Assembly (NCBI RefSeq): GCF_025840185.1
Contig: NZ_JAMPJU010000001.1
Span: 248,001 to 312,000, forward strand
DNA length: 64,000 bases
Source of the DNA: Brenneria izbisi
GTDB taxonomy: Bacteria > Pseudomonadota > Gammaproteobacteria > Enterobacterales > Enterobacteriaceae
Direction of reading: 5' to 3'
This document shows, one piece after another, positions 37,010-44,857 of the stretch. Within the stretch, counting starts at the first letter, position 1, and the number at the start of each line of letters is the position of its first letter. A program made the translations under genes and the position numbers. The notes under the pieces were generated by a model that was given only the letters and a program-made list of their open reading frames with translations, did not search any database and was not told the origin of the DNA.

Positions 37010-37261
37010 ATGTGGAAAAATGCGATGAGTAAACAATTTTCAGGCGCCACGCCGCCTCGTAACAAAAACGGGTGGAATAAATACCTGTTGCCCCTGCTGG
37101 CGGTGATGTTGCTAAGCGCCTGTTCCAGTTCCCGCACGGTCGCTAATTGCACGTCGGTAACCTGTCGCCCGCAACCTGACGGTCGCCAACTTGTTATCTG
37201 GTGGCAGCCCGATTTGCGTAATGGTCCCGCGGATTTCAGCCGGGTGTCAGTCAATGATTGA
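37010..37261 (+). CDS. hrpT: HrpT, small T3SS lipoprotein
   Basis: The 83-residue product has a lipobox LLSAC with lipidated Cys38 after a long charged leader. Its place directly after hrcC is that of HrpT, a small outer-membrane lipoprotein thought to help the secretin. AGGAAAA lies upstream of the ATG. Its last codons overlap the hrpV start. Confidence 0.85.
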   Translation: MWKNAMSKQFSGATPPRNKNGWNKYLLPLLAVMLLSACSSSRTVANCTSVTCRPQPDGRQLVIWWQPDLRNGPADFSRVSVND

Positions 37262-37607
37262 ATGTGCTGACACTTTCACCCGGCAGCAGGATTTTATTGC
37301 TGCGATGGCGCATCTACCTGATGGAATGTGGATGGTTAGTGACGGTGTCACGCTGTATTTCCAGCGTCTTCCCGTTTCGTCGGAGATCGCATTGTGTCTG
37401 ACGTTGCCATCTGGCCGACGTTTTGCCGAGCGGATACGCCAGATGTTGCAGCAGCGTTTCCAGCAGTCGGAAACGCTGGGAAGGTGCTATCTGAGTATGG
37501 ATGCGCAGCAGCGATTGATCGTGCGCCACACGTTACCGATAGCGGAAGGATCCGTTGCGCAGACCATCACCAACCTGCTGCAACTGGCGGGGCTGCCGTC
37601 GGCATAG
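37254..37607 (+). CDS. hrpV: HrpV, T3SS regulatory protein
   Basis: The 117-residue protein begins MIECADTF and overlaps the hrpT stop. It is the last gene of the operon, as hrpV is in Erwinia and Pseudomonas. In Pseudomonas HrpV binds and inhibits HrpS; the same role here is an inference from family and position. The in-frame start at 37191 would overlap hrpT by 70 bases and was rejected. Confidence 0.85.
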   Translation: MIECADTFTRQQDFIAAMAHLPDGMWMVSDGVTLYFQRLPVSSEIALCLTLPSGRRFAERIRQMLQQRFQQSETLGRCYLSMDAQQRLIVRHTLPIAEGSVAQTITNLLQLAGLPSA

Positions 37608-37665
37608 AGCGTTAATCCTGATAACGGAAAATAGTTGAAATAGCTGTTTTTCAGGTATGGATGCG

Positions 37666-37693
37666 GGAACTGAATTGGTAGCGGAATCACTTA
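37666..37693 (+). promoter_or_regulatory. hrp box of hrpN
   Basis: GGAACT-N15-TCACTTA has one mismatch in each block relative to GGAACC...CCACNNA. It lies 86 bases before hrpN, leaving a long leader. Confidence 0.85.
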
Positions 37694-37779
37694 AATAAGG
37701 AGCGCCAATATCATGCAGGTCGTCCTTATCGGCAAACAGGATGGCGCTGTTCACAAACCCATTAATTTAAGGAAATATT

Positions 37780-39153
37780 ATGATTACTTCTCTTGGTGGC
37801 GGTACTTCATTGCAGGTTACCATCAAAACCAGCGGTAACAACGGCTTGTCGTCAGCCCATAACCACTCGCATGGTGGCAGTTTATTACAGAAGGCGATGA
37901 GCAGTGCGCTAAACACCAATAAAATGGCGGAACAACTCGCCGATATGATGACCTCAATGCTGTTCATGGGCGGCATGAATGGCGCAGGCATGCTGGGCGG
38001 CGCGATGGGCGGTCTTGGCGGCGGCTTGGCCGGTGGTCTGGCGAGCGGTCTTGGCGGCGGCTTGGCCGGTGGTCTGGCGAGCGGTCTTGGCGGTGGTTTG
38101 GCAAACGGTCTGGGTAGTGGCTTGGGTTTGGCCGGCGGTCTGGCGAGCGGTCTTGGCGGTGGTTTGGCAAACGGTCTGGGCAGTGGCCTGGGTTTGGCTG
38201 GCGGTCTGGCGAGCAGCCTCGGCGGAGGTTTGGCAAACGGTCTGGGCAGTGGGCTGGGTTTGGCCGGCGGTTTGGCGAGTAGTCTCGGCGGCGGTTTGGC
38301 TGGCGGTTTGGCGAGTGGTCTCGGCGGCGGTCTGGCTGGTGGGTTGGCGAGCGGGTTGGGCGGCAATCTGGTCGGCGGTCTGGCAAATGGACTGGGCGGC
38401 GCGCTAAGCACCGGTATGAATGCCATGAGCGCCATGAACCCAAGTATGATGATGGGTAATCTGATGCTTCAGGTATTGGATGATATGTTAGGCGGCCTGT
38501 CGCAACTGCAAAATGGTATGCAAAATGGCATGGGTGGGTTATTCGGCAACAATATGCCATCTTCCCCGGAAATTTCGGCTTACACGCAGGGCGCCAAAGA
38601 TATGTTGTCCGCCATCAGCAGCGGCGGTTTGAGCCAGGTAAGGGGTTCACAAACGCCATTGCAGTTGGGCAATAATGGTTTGCAAGGGCTGAGCGGCGCT
38701 AATTCATTTAATCAGCTTGGCAGTACGATGGGATTGAACGTCGGGCAAAAAGCCGGTTTGCAGGAGCTGAACAATATCAGCACGCACAACGACAGTCCAA
38801 CGCGTTATTTCGTTGATAAAGAAGATCGCAAGATGGCGAAGGAAATTGGTCAATTTATGGATCAATATCCTGAAATTTTTGGTAAACCTGCATACCAAAA
38901 AGATGGCTGGGCAACGGCGAAGCAGGATGATAAATCCTGGGCGAAAGCGCTCAGCAAGCCGGATGACGATGGCATGACTAAAGGCAGCATGGATCAATTC
39001 ATGAAAGCGGTGGGTATGGTCAAGAGCGCTGTGGCGGGGGATACCAGCAACACCAACTTGCAAGCCCGCGGTAATGGCGGTGCGTCGCTGGGGATCGATG
39101 CCTCTATGATTGGCGATCGTATCGTTAACATGGGATTGCAAAGAATGTCCTGA
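37780..39153 (+). CDS. hrpN: HrpN, glycine-rich harpin
   Basis: The 457-residue protein lacks Cys, starts [19 protein letters not shown], and has an N-terminal amphipathic helix ([20 protein letters not shown]). A very long Gly/Leu/Ala tract at about residues 70-210 precedes the conserved C-terminal part ([34 protein letters not shown]). This is the HrpN harpin, secreted by the T3SS, needed for translocation and able to elicit plant defence. The Gly-rich tract consists of 36- and 66-bp repeats and makes the protein longer than the E. amylovora form (about 400 residues). AAGGAA precedes the ATG. Confidence 0.95.
   Translation: MITSLGGGTSLQVTIKTSGNNGLSSAHNHSHGGSLLQKAMSSALNTNKMAEQLADMMTSMLFMGGMNGAGMLGGAMGGLGGGLAGGLASGLGGGLAGGLASGLGGGLANGLGSGLGLAGGLASGLGGGLANGLGSGLGLAGGLASSLGGGLANGLGSGLGLAGGLASSLGGGLAGGLASGLGGGLAGGLASGLGGNLVGGLANGLGGALSTGMNAMSAMNPSMMMGNLMLQVLDDMLGGLSQLQNGMQNGMGGLFGNNMPSSPEISAYTQGAKDMLSAISSGGLSQVRGSQTPLQLGNNGLQGLSGANSFNQLGSTMGLNVGQKAGLQELNNISTHNDSPTRYFVDKEDRKMAKEIGQFMDQYPEIFGKPAYQKDGWATAKQDDKSWAKALSKPDDDGMTKGSMDQFMKAVGMVKSAVAGDTSNTNLQARGNGGASLGIDASMIGDRIVNMGLQRMS
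38011..38400 (+). repeat. Tandem repeats in hrpN encoding the Gly-rich tract
   Basis: Three 66-bp units start at 38071, 38137 and 38203, each encoding [20 protein letters not shown] plus AG with small changes. They are flanked on both sides by shorter units ([12 protein letters not shown] type). All units are multiples of three. Confidence 0.85.
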
Positions 39154-39180
39154 TAACAGCAGGTTATCGGTTTTTAGTGA

Positions 39181-39214
39181 GAAGAAACAGGGCGAATGCC
39201 CTGTTTCTTCTTTC
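39181..39214. terminator. Bidirectional terminator between hrpN and the LacI-family gene
   Basis: GAAGAAACAGGGC (39181-39193) pairs perfectly with GCCCTGTTTCTTC (39198-39210) over a 4-base loop, with T-rich sequence on both exits. It serves convergent hrpN and the minus-strand regulator. Confidence 0.88.
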
Positions 39215-40433
39215 AACAACTGGCGCGGGGTTCAAAGATGAATTTCATGGTTTCTATGGCGGGCAGGGGGCTATCGCCGTTGATCAGCGCCAGCACCAGA
39301 CGTCCCACTTGCGCGCCCAGGGTTTCATAATCGAACCGCATCGCGGTCAATGTCGGAAAGGTATGATCGCATTGCGTCGAGCCATCCAGACAGGCCAGCG
39401 CCAGATCGTAAGGGACTTTTATCAGACGACGCTGGCATTCAAATAACGCGCCGTAAGCAATCTCCTCATGACTACAGATAATCGCGTCCAGTTCCGGCTG
39501 ATTTTGCAGCAATTCGGTCATGGCATAGCGACCAAATTGCAGACTGGGCGCTTCCGGTATTGTGATTTTCAAATCCGCGTTTTGGTAGTGGGCAAGCATG
39601 GCCTTGTTCCAGCCGTTCAACTGCCGCTTTTGCAAACGGTTATCCGTATTAGCGCCAATATAGGCGATCTTTTGATACCCTTTTTCCAGCAGCGAGCGCG
39701 TCAATTGCTCTGCCGCTTCTGCCAGCGCGAGATCCATATTGATGTGATTGTCTAACGGTTCAGCCCCCGCCACGTTCACCGTCGTAATCTTACTGGCCTG
39801 TAGCAATTCGCAGGTACGGCGTGAAAGTTGGCCGCCGAACAGCACCAACGCGGTTGGCCGATGCTGCAACAGCTTTTCAACCATCTCCGCTTCGGCATGC
39901 TGGCGGTATTCATGGCAAGCCATAATCAAGCGGACGTTATGCTTGCCGACCGCCTGCTGTAATGCCTGCATAAAGCGCATGCTGGCGCGATCCTGTTGAA
40001 ACGGATAAAGCACGGCGATGGTGGGTTGGTATGCCGACGCCAATGCGCCAGCCGCCCGATTAGGCACATAGCCCAGCGCCTTGATCGCGTCATTGATTTT
40101 CTTCTTCGCCTCGTCTGACACCAGCGCCGGATCTCTCAGCGCGCGGGAAACCGTCATGGCGCCGACCCCGGCATGACGGGCGACATCCTGTAACGTCACC
40201 CGGCTGACGTGCTCCAACTGGGTATTGTCGTGCCTGGCGCCCGTAACCAGCAGGCAGGCGTCCTGATTCGGTTCATAACCGAGCGCTGAGGCCGCCAGTT
40301 CAACCTTTCGCCGTAGCTTATCGGAAACCTGATCCACTTTGCGCATAACGCGCGAGACGGTCATAACTCCTACGCCCGCGTAGTCGGCGACATCCTGTAG
40401 CGTAACCTTACCGGTACTGCGACGCTTACGCAT
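39213..40433 (-). CDS. LacI-family regulator with two tandem HTH domains
   Basis: The 406-residue protein has an ordinary LacI effector domain, but its N-terminus carries two complete LacI HTH-hinge units. One at about 9-58 has VTLQDVADYAGVGVMTVSRV and LGYEPN; one at about 79-130 has VTLQDVARHAGVGAMTVSRA and LGYVPNRAA. Normal LacI proteins are about 335-345 residues with one HTH. The reading frame is intact, so this looks like an internal duplication that has since diverged. It is divergent from the PTS genes, which it probably controls. Start ATG 40433 is preferred; GTG 40439 is possible. Confidence 0.88.
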   Translation of the reverse strand: MRKRRSTGKVTLQDVADYAGVGVMTVSRVMRKVDQVSDKLRRKVELAASALGYEPNQDACLLVTGARHDNTQLEHVSRVTLQDVARHAGVGAMTVSRALRDPALVSDEAKKKINDAIKALGYVPNRAAGALASAYQPTIAVLYPFQQDRASMRFMQALQQAVGKHNVRLIMACHEYRQHAEAEMVEKLLQHRPTALVLFGGQLSRRTCELLQASKITTVNVAGAEPLDNHINMDLALAEAAEQLTRSLLEKGYQKIAYIGANTDNRLQKRQLNGWNKAMLAHYQNADLKITIPEAPSLQFGRYAMTELLQNQPELDAIICSHEEIAYGALFECQRRLIKVPYDLALACLDGSTQCDHTFPTLTAMRFDYETLGAQVGRLVLALINGDSPLPAIETMKFIFEPRASC

Positions 40434-40439
40434 GTTCAC

Positions 40440-40700
40440 TTCTCTCCCTCTGTCATTTTGCCCACCGCCGACAACGATAAAAGCATGCTGTCCCGATTGA
40501 TTTCAAGCGGCCTTGCGGTTATGTCAGGCGATCATTGTGCCTGTATCGACGCGAGTGAACAATTGACGCTTCCGCTTGTGATAAGCCGGTCACACTTAAT
40601 GATATCTATATCAGTTAGCGATACCTTTTTAGATATCCATCACATCAATTCGCGCTTAAGCACACTACGCTGGCAGGGTAATGCTACAGAGGTGATCTCA
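40440..40700. other. Divergent promoter region of the LacI gene and PTS genes
   Basis: About 260 bases without a supported gene; an open frame from 40458 merely extends EIIA upstream. TTGACG at 40562 could be a -35 element. The near-palindrome TGATATCTATATCA lies about 35 bases downstream of it and is a candidate operator for the tandem-HTH regulator. Confidence 0.4.
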
Positions 40701-41144
40701 ATGCTTAACACTTTACTAACACCAGCAGTCATTCAAATTGTTCCTGCCTGTGAGGATTGGCGCGAGGCTATCGCTTTGTCTTGTCAACCGTTATTGGATA
40801 ACGGCGCGATTAACCCCAGCTATGTTGATGCGATCTATCGTTCGCATGACGCTATCGGCCCGTACTATGTGGTCGGGCCGGGGATTGCCATGCCGCATGC
40901 CCGCCCGGAGGAGGGCGTGAATAAGCTTGCGGTCAGCCTGACGTTGATCCGCGAAGGGGTGGTTTTTCATTCCGCAGGCAACGATCCAGTATATTTACTC
41001 ATCGTTCTGGCCGCCACAGACAGCAACAGCCATATTGATATTATTTCCCAACTCGCACAATTGTTCGATACGCCTGAGGATGTCGCGGCATTGCGTCGTG
41101 CGACTACGGTTGAACAGATACTTTCCGTTATTTCCCGTTATTGA
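40701..41144 (+). CDS. PTS sugar transporter subunit EIIA (ascorbate/mannitol type)
   Basis: The 147-residue EIIA has the phospho-His in GPGIAMPHARPEEGV, as in UlaC/MtlA-type domains. Start ATG 40701 is fixed by AGAGGTGATCTC directly upstream; the longer frame from 40458 reads through the promoter. EIIB follows 22 bases later and EIIC after that, forming one PTS permease. Confidence 0.9.
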   Translation: MLNTLLTPAVIQIVPACEDWREAIALSCQPLLDNGAINPSYVDAIYRSHDAIGPYYVVGPGIAMPHARPEEGVNKLAVSLTLIREGVVFHSAGNDPVYLLIVLAATDSNSHIDIISQLAQLFDTPEDVAALRRATTVEQILSVISRY

Positions 41145-41166
41145 TCGTCACCAGAGGATACAGATT

Positions 41167-41466
41167 ATGAAAATTACAGTCGTATGCGGTAATGGGCTTG
41201 GCACCAGCCTGATGATGGAAATGAGCATTAAAAACATCATCAAGGAACTTGGCGTCATTGCCGAGGTGGATCATGTGGATTTAGGTTCGGCCAAAGGAAC
41301 GGCAAGCGATATTTTTGTCGGCACCAACGATATTGCCGAACAACTGGCGGCGCAGTCCGTGGGCGGAAAGATCGTCTCGCTGAATAACATGATCGATAAA
41401 ACGGCGATGAAAGAGCGCCTGTCGGTCGCGCTGATTGAACTTGGCGCATTGAAAACAGGAGACTAA
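41167..41466 (+). CDS. PTS sugar transporter subunit EIIB (UlaB-like)
   Basis: The 99-residue EIIB starts MKITVVCGNGLGTSLMMEM, with the phospho-Cys at position 7 in the CGNGLGTS loop typical of ascorbate-type EIIB. AGAGGA precedes the ATG. The next gene starts two bases after its stop. Confidence 0.92.
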   Translation: MKITVVCGNGLGTSLMMEMSIKNIIKELGVIAEVDHVDLGSAKGTASDIFVGTNDIAEQLAAQSVGGKIVSLNNMIDKTAMKERLSVALIELGALKTGD

Positions 41467-41468
41467 AA

Positions 41469-42728
41469 ATGGAATTTTTCCGTTTTTTAATGAGTGATGT
41501 CCTGGCCGAACCGTCGATTCTGGTCGGACTGATTGCGCTTATTGGCCTGATTGCTCAAAAGAAGCCGGCCACGGAGTGTATCAAAGGCACAGTGAAGACC
41601 GTCATGGGTTTCCTGATCCTTGGCGCCGGCGCCAGCTTGATTGTGTCATCGCTGGGGGATTTCGCCAGAATTTTTCATCATGCGTTCGGCATCGCCGGCG
41701 TCGTGCCTAACAACGAAGCCATTGTCGCCGTCGCACAGAAAAACTTCGGCACTGAGATGGCGATGATCATGTTTTTCGCCATGGTTATCAATATCGCGAT
41801 TGCCCGTTTTACGCCGTGGAAATATATTTTCCTGACTGGTCACCATACGCTGTTTATGTCGATGATGGTCGCCGTCATTCTGGCGACCGCCGGTATCAGC
41901 GGTTGGTTGCTGATTGCGGTGGGATCGCTGGTGGTCGGGGTTTCCATGGTGCTGTTTCCTGCCATTATTCATCCGTATATGAAACAGGTTACCGGATCGG
42001 ATGATGTCGCTTTCGGTCATTTCTCGGCGGTTTCACAATTGTTGTCGGCGTTTATCGGCAGCAAATTTGGCGATAAAGAGAAATCGACCGAGGATATGGA
42101 CGTACCGAAAAGCCTGTTGTTCCTGCGCGACACGCCGGTTGCCATCGCTTTCACCATGTTTTTTATCTTTTTATTCACCTGTCTGTTTGCCGGTCCCGCA
42201 GCGGTTAAAGAAATGAATGCCGACGGCAAAAACTGGTTCATGTTCTCTCTGATCCAATCCATTACTTTTGCAGCGGGCGTGTATATCGTGCTGCAAGGCG
42301 TGCGGATGGTAATTGCGGAAATCGTTCCGGCCTTTAAAGGGATTTCAGACAAGTTGGTGCCGGATGCCAAACCCGCGCTGGATTGCCCGGTGGTATTCCC
42401 CTATGCGCCGAATGCGGTGCTGGTCGGCTTTCTGAGCAGTTTTGTCGCCGGGGTGATCGGTATGTTCCTGCTCTACATGCTCAATATGACCGTCATTATT
42501 CCCGGCGTCGTGCCGCACTTCTTCGTTGGCGCGGCTGCGGGGGTTTTCGGCAACGCGACCGGCGGACGCCGCGGGGCGATTCTGGGCGCATTCGCCAATG
42601 GCATACTGATTACCTTCCTGCCGGTGTTCCTGATGCCGGTGCTCGGCAGTATCGGGCTGGAAAATACCACCTTCAGCGATCCTGATTTCGGCGTGGTAGG
42701 GATTTTATTGGGCCTTATCGTGCGTTAA
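41469..42728 (+). CDS. PTS transporter subunit EIIC (UlaA/SgaT-like)
   Basis: The 419-residue membrane protein matches the ascorbate-type EIIC (UlaA): about ten helices, with GFLILGAGASLIVSSLGDF, HFFVGAAAGVFGNATGGRRG and FLPVFLMPVLG. It imports and, with EIIA/EIIB, phosphorylates its substrate. No dissimilation gene (lactonase, decarboxylase, epimerase) follows, so the substrate cannot be named. The whole unit lies between hrpN and hrpW. Confidence 0.92.
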   Translation: MEFFRFLMSDVLAEPSILVGLIALIGLIAQKKPATECIKGTVKTVMGFLILGAGASLIVSSLGDFARIFHHAFGIAGVVPNNEAIVAVAQKNFGTEMAMIMFFAMVINIAIARFTPWKYIFLTGHHTLFMSMMVAVILATAGISGWLLIAVGSLVVGVSMVLFPAIIHPYMKQVTGSDDVAFGHFSAVSQLLSAFIGSKFGDKEKSTEDMDVPKSLLFLRDTPVAIAFTMFFIFLFTCLFAGPAAVKEMNADGKNWFMFSLIQSITFAAGVYIVLQGVRMVIAEIVPAFKGISDKLVPDAKPALDCPVVFPYAPNAVLVGFLSSFVAGVIGMFLLYMLNMTVIIPGVVPHFFVGAAAGVFGNATGGRRGAILGAFANGILITFLPVFLMPVLGSIGLENTTFSDPDFGVVGILLGLIVR

Positions 42729-42744
42729 CGAGGTGTGATCCTGA

Positions 42745-42770
42745 GAAAAGCCACCTGTTGGGCAGGTGGC
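42745..42770 (-). terminator. Terminator of the hrpW operon
   Basis: GCCACCTG (42750-42757) pairs with CAGGTGGC (42763-42770) over a 5-base loop. On the minus strand the stem is followed by TTTTCTC, so it mainly ends transcription coming from hrpW; it may also stop the convergent PTS operon. Confidence 0.8.
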
Positions 42771-42787
42771 GAAACTAACCTAATGAT

Positions 42788-43132
42788 TTATTTGAATAAT
42801 GTCGCCGCCTGACGCGCGGTGATCAGTTGATCGGCCATCTTGCGGATTATCCAGAATGCGGTTTGCGCGACATCGCTGTGCAAACCGTTTTCCGTATACA
42901 GATCCGCATGGCGCAAAAAATCCTGTTCCAGCAAATCCACAAAGGCATCAAACTCAAAGGCTCCCCGCCGGGGCGCGTCTTTCTGGGTTAATACCTCGTT
43001 CAGGCATTGGGTGACCTGATGAATAGCCCGTTCGAACGCCTGGCGTTGTTCCGGCGACAGGTATCCGCCTTGTCTGGCCAGATCCGCCCAGCGTGTGGGC
43101 GAGTTATGTGTATCAATCATGGTATTGTGCAT
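42788..43132 (-). CDS. Small hrpW-operon protein of unknown function
   Basis: The 114-residue protein starts two bases after the hrpW stop codon. Its ribosome site, AGGTGA, lies in the last codons of hrpW, so it is translated from the HrpL-dependent hrpW transcript. It is mostly helical (GGYLSPEQRQAFERAIHQVT; FVDLLEQDFLRHADLYTENG), soluble, and has no signal peptide. I do not recognise a family with confidence. Size and position would suit a chaperone for HrpW or a small secreted protein, but it is not clearly acidic enough to call a class I chaperone. Confidence 0.75.
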   Translation of the reverse strand: MHNTMIDTHNSPTRWADLARQGGYLSPEQRQAFERAIHQVTQCLNEVLTQKDAPRRGAFEFDAFVDLLEQDFLRHADLYTENGLHSDVAQTAFWIIRKMADQLITARQAATLFK

Positions 43133-43133
43133 A

Positions 43134-44648
43134 TTAATTCACCTGTAGGTTAGCGGATTGCGGCACTTTGTAATGATTGTTGACGTTGGTCAGGTTGAGG
43201 TTGCTGCCTGTTACATTCAACCCCGCACTGTCGCTTTTCACAAACGAGAACTTGCCGTTTTCAGCGTCAATATTGCTCAGGTTGAGGTTCCAGTTACCCT
43301 GTTGGCCGCCATTGGTGCGTACAAAAGTACCGAAATCTTTCGCTTTAAAGTTATCAATAGTCAGATTGGCATCGGCGTTCAACTGGAAGATTTTGTCTGA
43401 GGCGCCTTGTGCGCTGCTATTGGTGATTTCAACGTTAGCGGGTTTACCGTTATTGGATTTCACGGTCAGCGCATCTTCACCGACATTGGTCCAATGCACA
43501 TTGTCGATTTTCGCATCGCCACGGACATGAACGCCGTCGGCGGCATTATCGCCAAACACCACATTTTTCAGGGTGGCGCCTTCAGCCAGTTCAAATATCG
43601 GTTTCTGTCCTTCAGCCTGGCTGCCGTTACCTAATTTATTGCCTGCGACAAAAGTCTTACCGCCACCGTCAAAGACCTCGCCGGGGCCGACTTTAATGGT
43701 GTCATTCACCGTGGTGACGTCCTTGCCAGCGGTAGGGAAATTCACTGCGCCAGCCTTTCCGGTCTCCGTGGTGGGATTATTGGCCCCGCTCTGGGGGGCG
43801 GTCGATGGTGAGGTGCCGGGTGTGGAGGATGGCGGTGTCGGGCTGGTCATCGATGGATTAGTCGTGGATGGACTGGTCATCGACGGATTAGTCATGGACG
43901 GACTGGTCATCGACGGATTAGTCATGGACGGACTGGTCATCGACGGATTAGTCATGGATGGACTGGTCATCGACGGATTAGTCGTGGATGGACTGGTCAT
44001 CGACGGATTATTGAATGAGGGGGAACTCATCGAGGGGCTGGTGGGTGATGCGCCGTTTTGTGACGCCCCATTTTGTGGCTGACCAAACTCGCCTTGTTGC
44101 ATATCCATCAGATTGGCAATTAACTCCATCAGCGCTTTGAGCAACATATTACCGCTGATCTGACCGCCGCCATCGGCGGTTGGGCTGATGGCATTATTGA
44201 GCGCGTTGCCGGCGGCATCCTGCAATAGAGACCGTCCCAGATTTTCAGGATTTTGCGCGCCGTTGGCGCCAGTCGCGCCTGAGAGCGGCGATGTACCGTT
44301 ATTGCTGCCGGGGAACCCCCCCTGATAGCCCGCGCCCTGCGCATTATTGGACGGCATCAGCGTTTCGAGCATTTTCATCAGCATTTCAGCGGGATTGCCG
44401 TTTTGTCCGGTTGTATTGCCTGCTCCCGATGCTTGACCTAGGGGCGAGTTATTGGATGGCGATTGACCATTACCCAGCAGATTCGGCAGCAATGCGGTAA
44501 GCAGTACGCCCAACGCTTCCATTAACTGGCTGTCCTGTAGCGGCGATCGCGAAGATGCGCCATTGCGATCGCCAGACAGGGAATTGGAGTCCACAGGAGA
44601 AAAACCTGTTCCGGGTTGTATATTAAGCGAGATATTGATTTCAGCCAT
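43134..44648 (-). CDS. hrpW: HrpW, harpin with pectate lyase domain
   Basis: The 504-residue secreted protein starts MAEINISLNIQPGTGFSPVD and has a Gly/Asn/Gln-rich harpin-like N-terminal half. A Ser/Thr/Pro/Met repeat linker (about residues 215-265) follows, then a C-terminal class III pectate lyase domain (VNDTIKVGPGEVFDGGGKTF; GVHVRGDAKIDNVHWTNVGE). HrpW proteins bind pectate and travel through the T3SS; catalytic activity is usually absent or weak. It is divergent from dspE, and both have hrp boxes in the shared gap. Confidence 0.95.
   Translation of the reverse strand: MAEINISLNIQPGTGFSPVDSNSLSGDRNGASSRSPLQDSQLMEALGVLLTALLPNLLGNGQSPSNNSPLGQASGAGNTTGQNGNPAEMLMKMLETLMPSNNAQGAGYQGGFPGSNNGTSPLSGATGANGAQNPENLGRSLLQDAAGNALNNAISPTADGGGQISGNMLLKALMELIANLMDMQQGEFGQPQNGASQNGASPTSPSMSSPSFNNPSMTSPSTTNPSMTSPSMTNPSMTSPSMTNPSMTSPSMTNPSMTSPSTTNPSMTSPTPPSSTPGTSPSTAPQSGANNPTTETGKAGAVNFPTAGKDVTTVNDTIKVGPGEVFDGGGKTFVAGNKLGNGSQAEGQKPIFELAEGATLKNVVFGDNAADGVHVRGDAKIDNVHWTNVGEDALTVKSNNGKPANVEITNSSAQGASDKIFQLNADANLTIDNFKAKDFGTFVRTNGGQQGNWNLNLSNIDAENGKFSFVKSDSAGLNVTGSNLNLTNVNNHYKVPQSANLQVN
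43846..44010. repeat. 30-bp minisatellite inside hrpW
   Basis: Five full 30-bp units start at 43846, 43876, 43906, 43936 and 43966, and a partial sixth follows. Units differ at a few third-codon or Met/Thr positions. On the coding strand each encodes ten residues of the type NPS(M/T)TSPSMT. Confidence 0.9.
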
Positions 44649-44717
44649 AATTGATCCTTTTGGTTGAAGTTAGATGGATATTCAATGCGGGTGAACAGTT
44701 TTTCATCTGTTTGGTGT

Positions 44718-44745
44718 TAAGTGAGGGAAGGAGGAAACCGGTTCC
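44718..44745 (-). promoter_or_regulatory. hrp box of the hrpW operon
   Basis: On the minus strand: GGAACC-N15-TCACTTA, perfect -35 block and one mismatch in the -10 block. It lies about 70 bases before the hrpW start. Confidence 0.88.
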
Positions 44746-44793
44746 TGATGAAAATAAATAAAACCTAAAGGAAAATAAATAAACCATGAGGAG

Positions 44794-44821
44794 GGAACCG
44801 GGTGGCCGGAGCAATCACTCA
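44794..44821 (+). promoter_or_regulatory. hrp box of the dspE-dspF operon
   Basis: GGAACC-N15-TCACTCA, perfect -35 block and TCAC for CCAC. It lies inside the longest open frame (which begins at 44786) and so fixes the true dspE start downstream, at 44858. Confidence 0.88.
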
Positions 44822-44857
44822 GCACTTAACAGCCACTCGTTAATTCCGGTACCCATC

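Noticed and set aside
37767-38435. Pro/Arg/Lys-rich open frame opposite hrpN
   Set aside because: It is the mirror of the Gly-rich repeat, with no ribosome site or known protein.
43846-44010. CRISPR array
   Set aside because: Units are contiguous, in frame and lack unique spacers.
43573-44082. Open frame with VIDGLVMDGL repeats opposite hrpW
   Set aside because: Reverse-strand shadow of the 30-bp minisatellite.
44786-44857. Longer N-terminus for DspE
   Set aside because: The hrp box at 44794-44821 lies within it, so transcription would begin downstream of this start.
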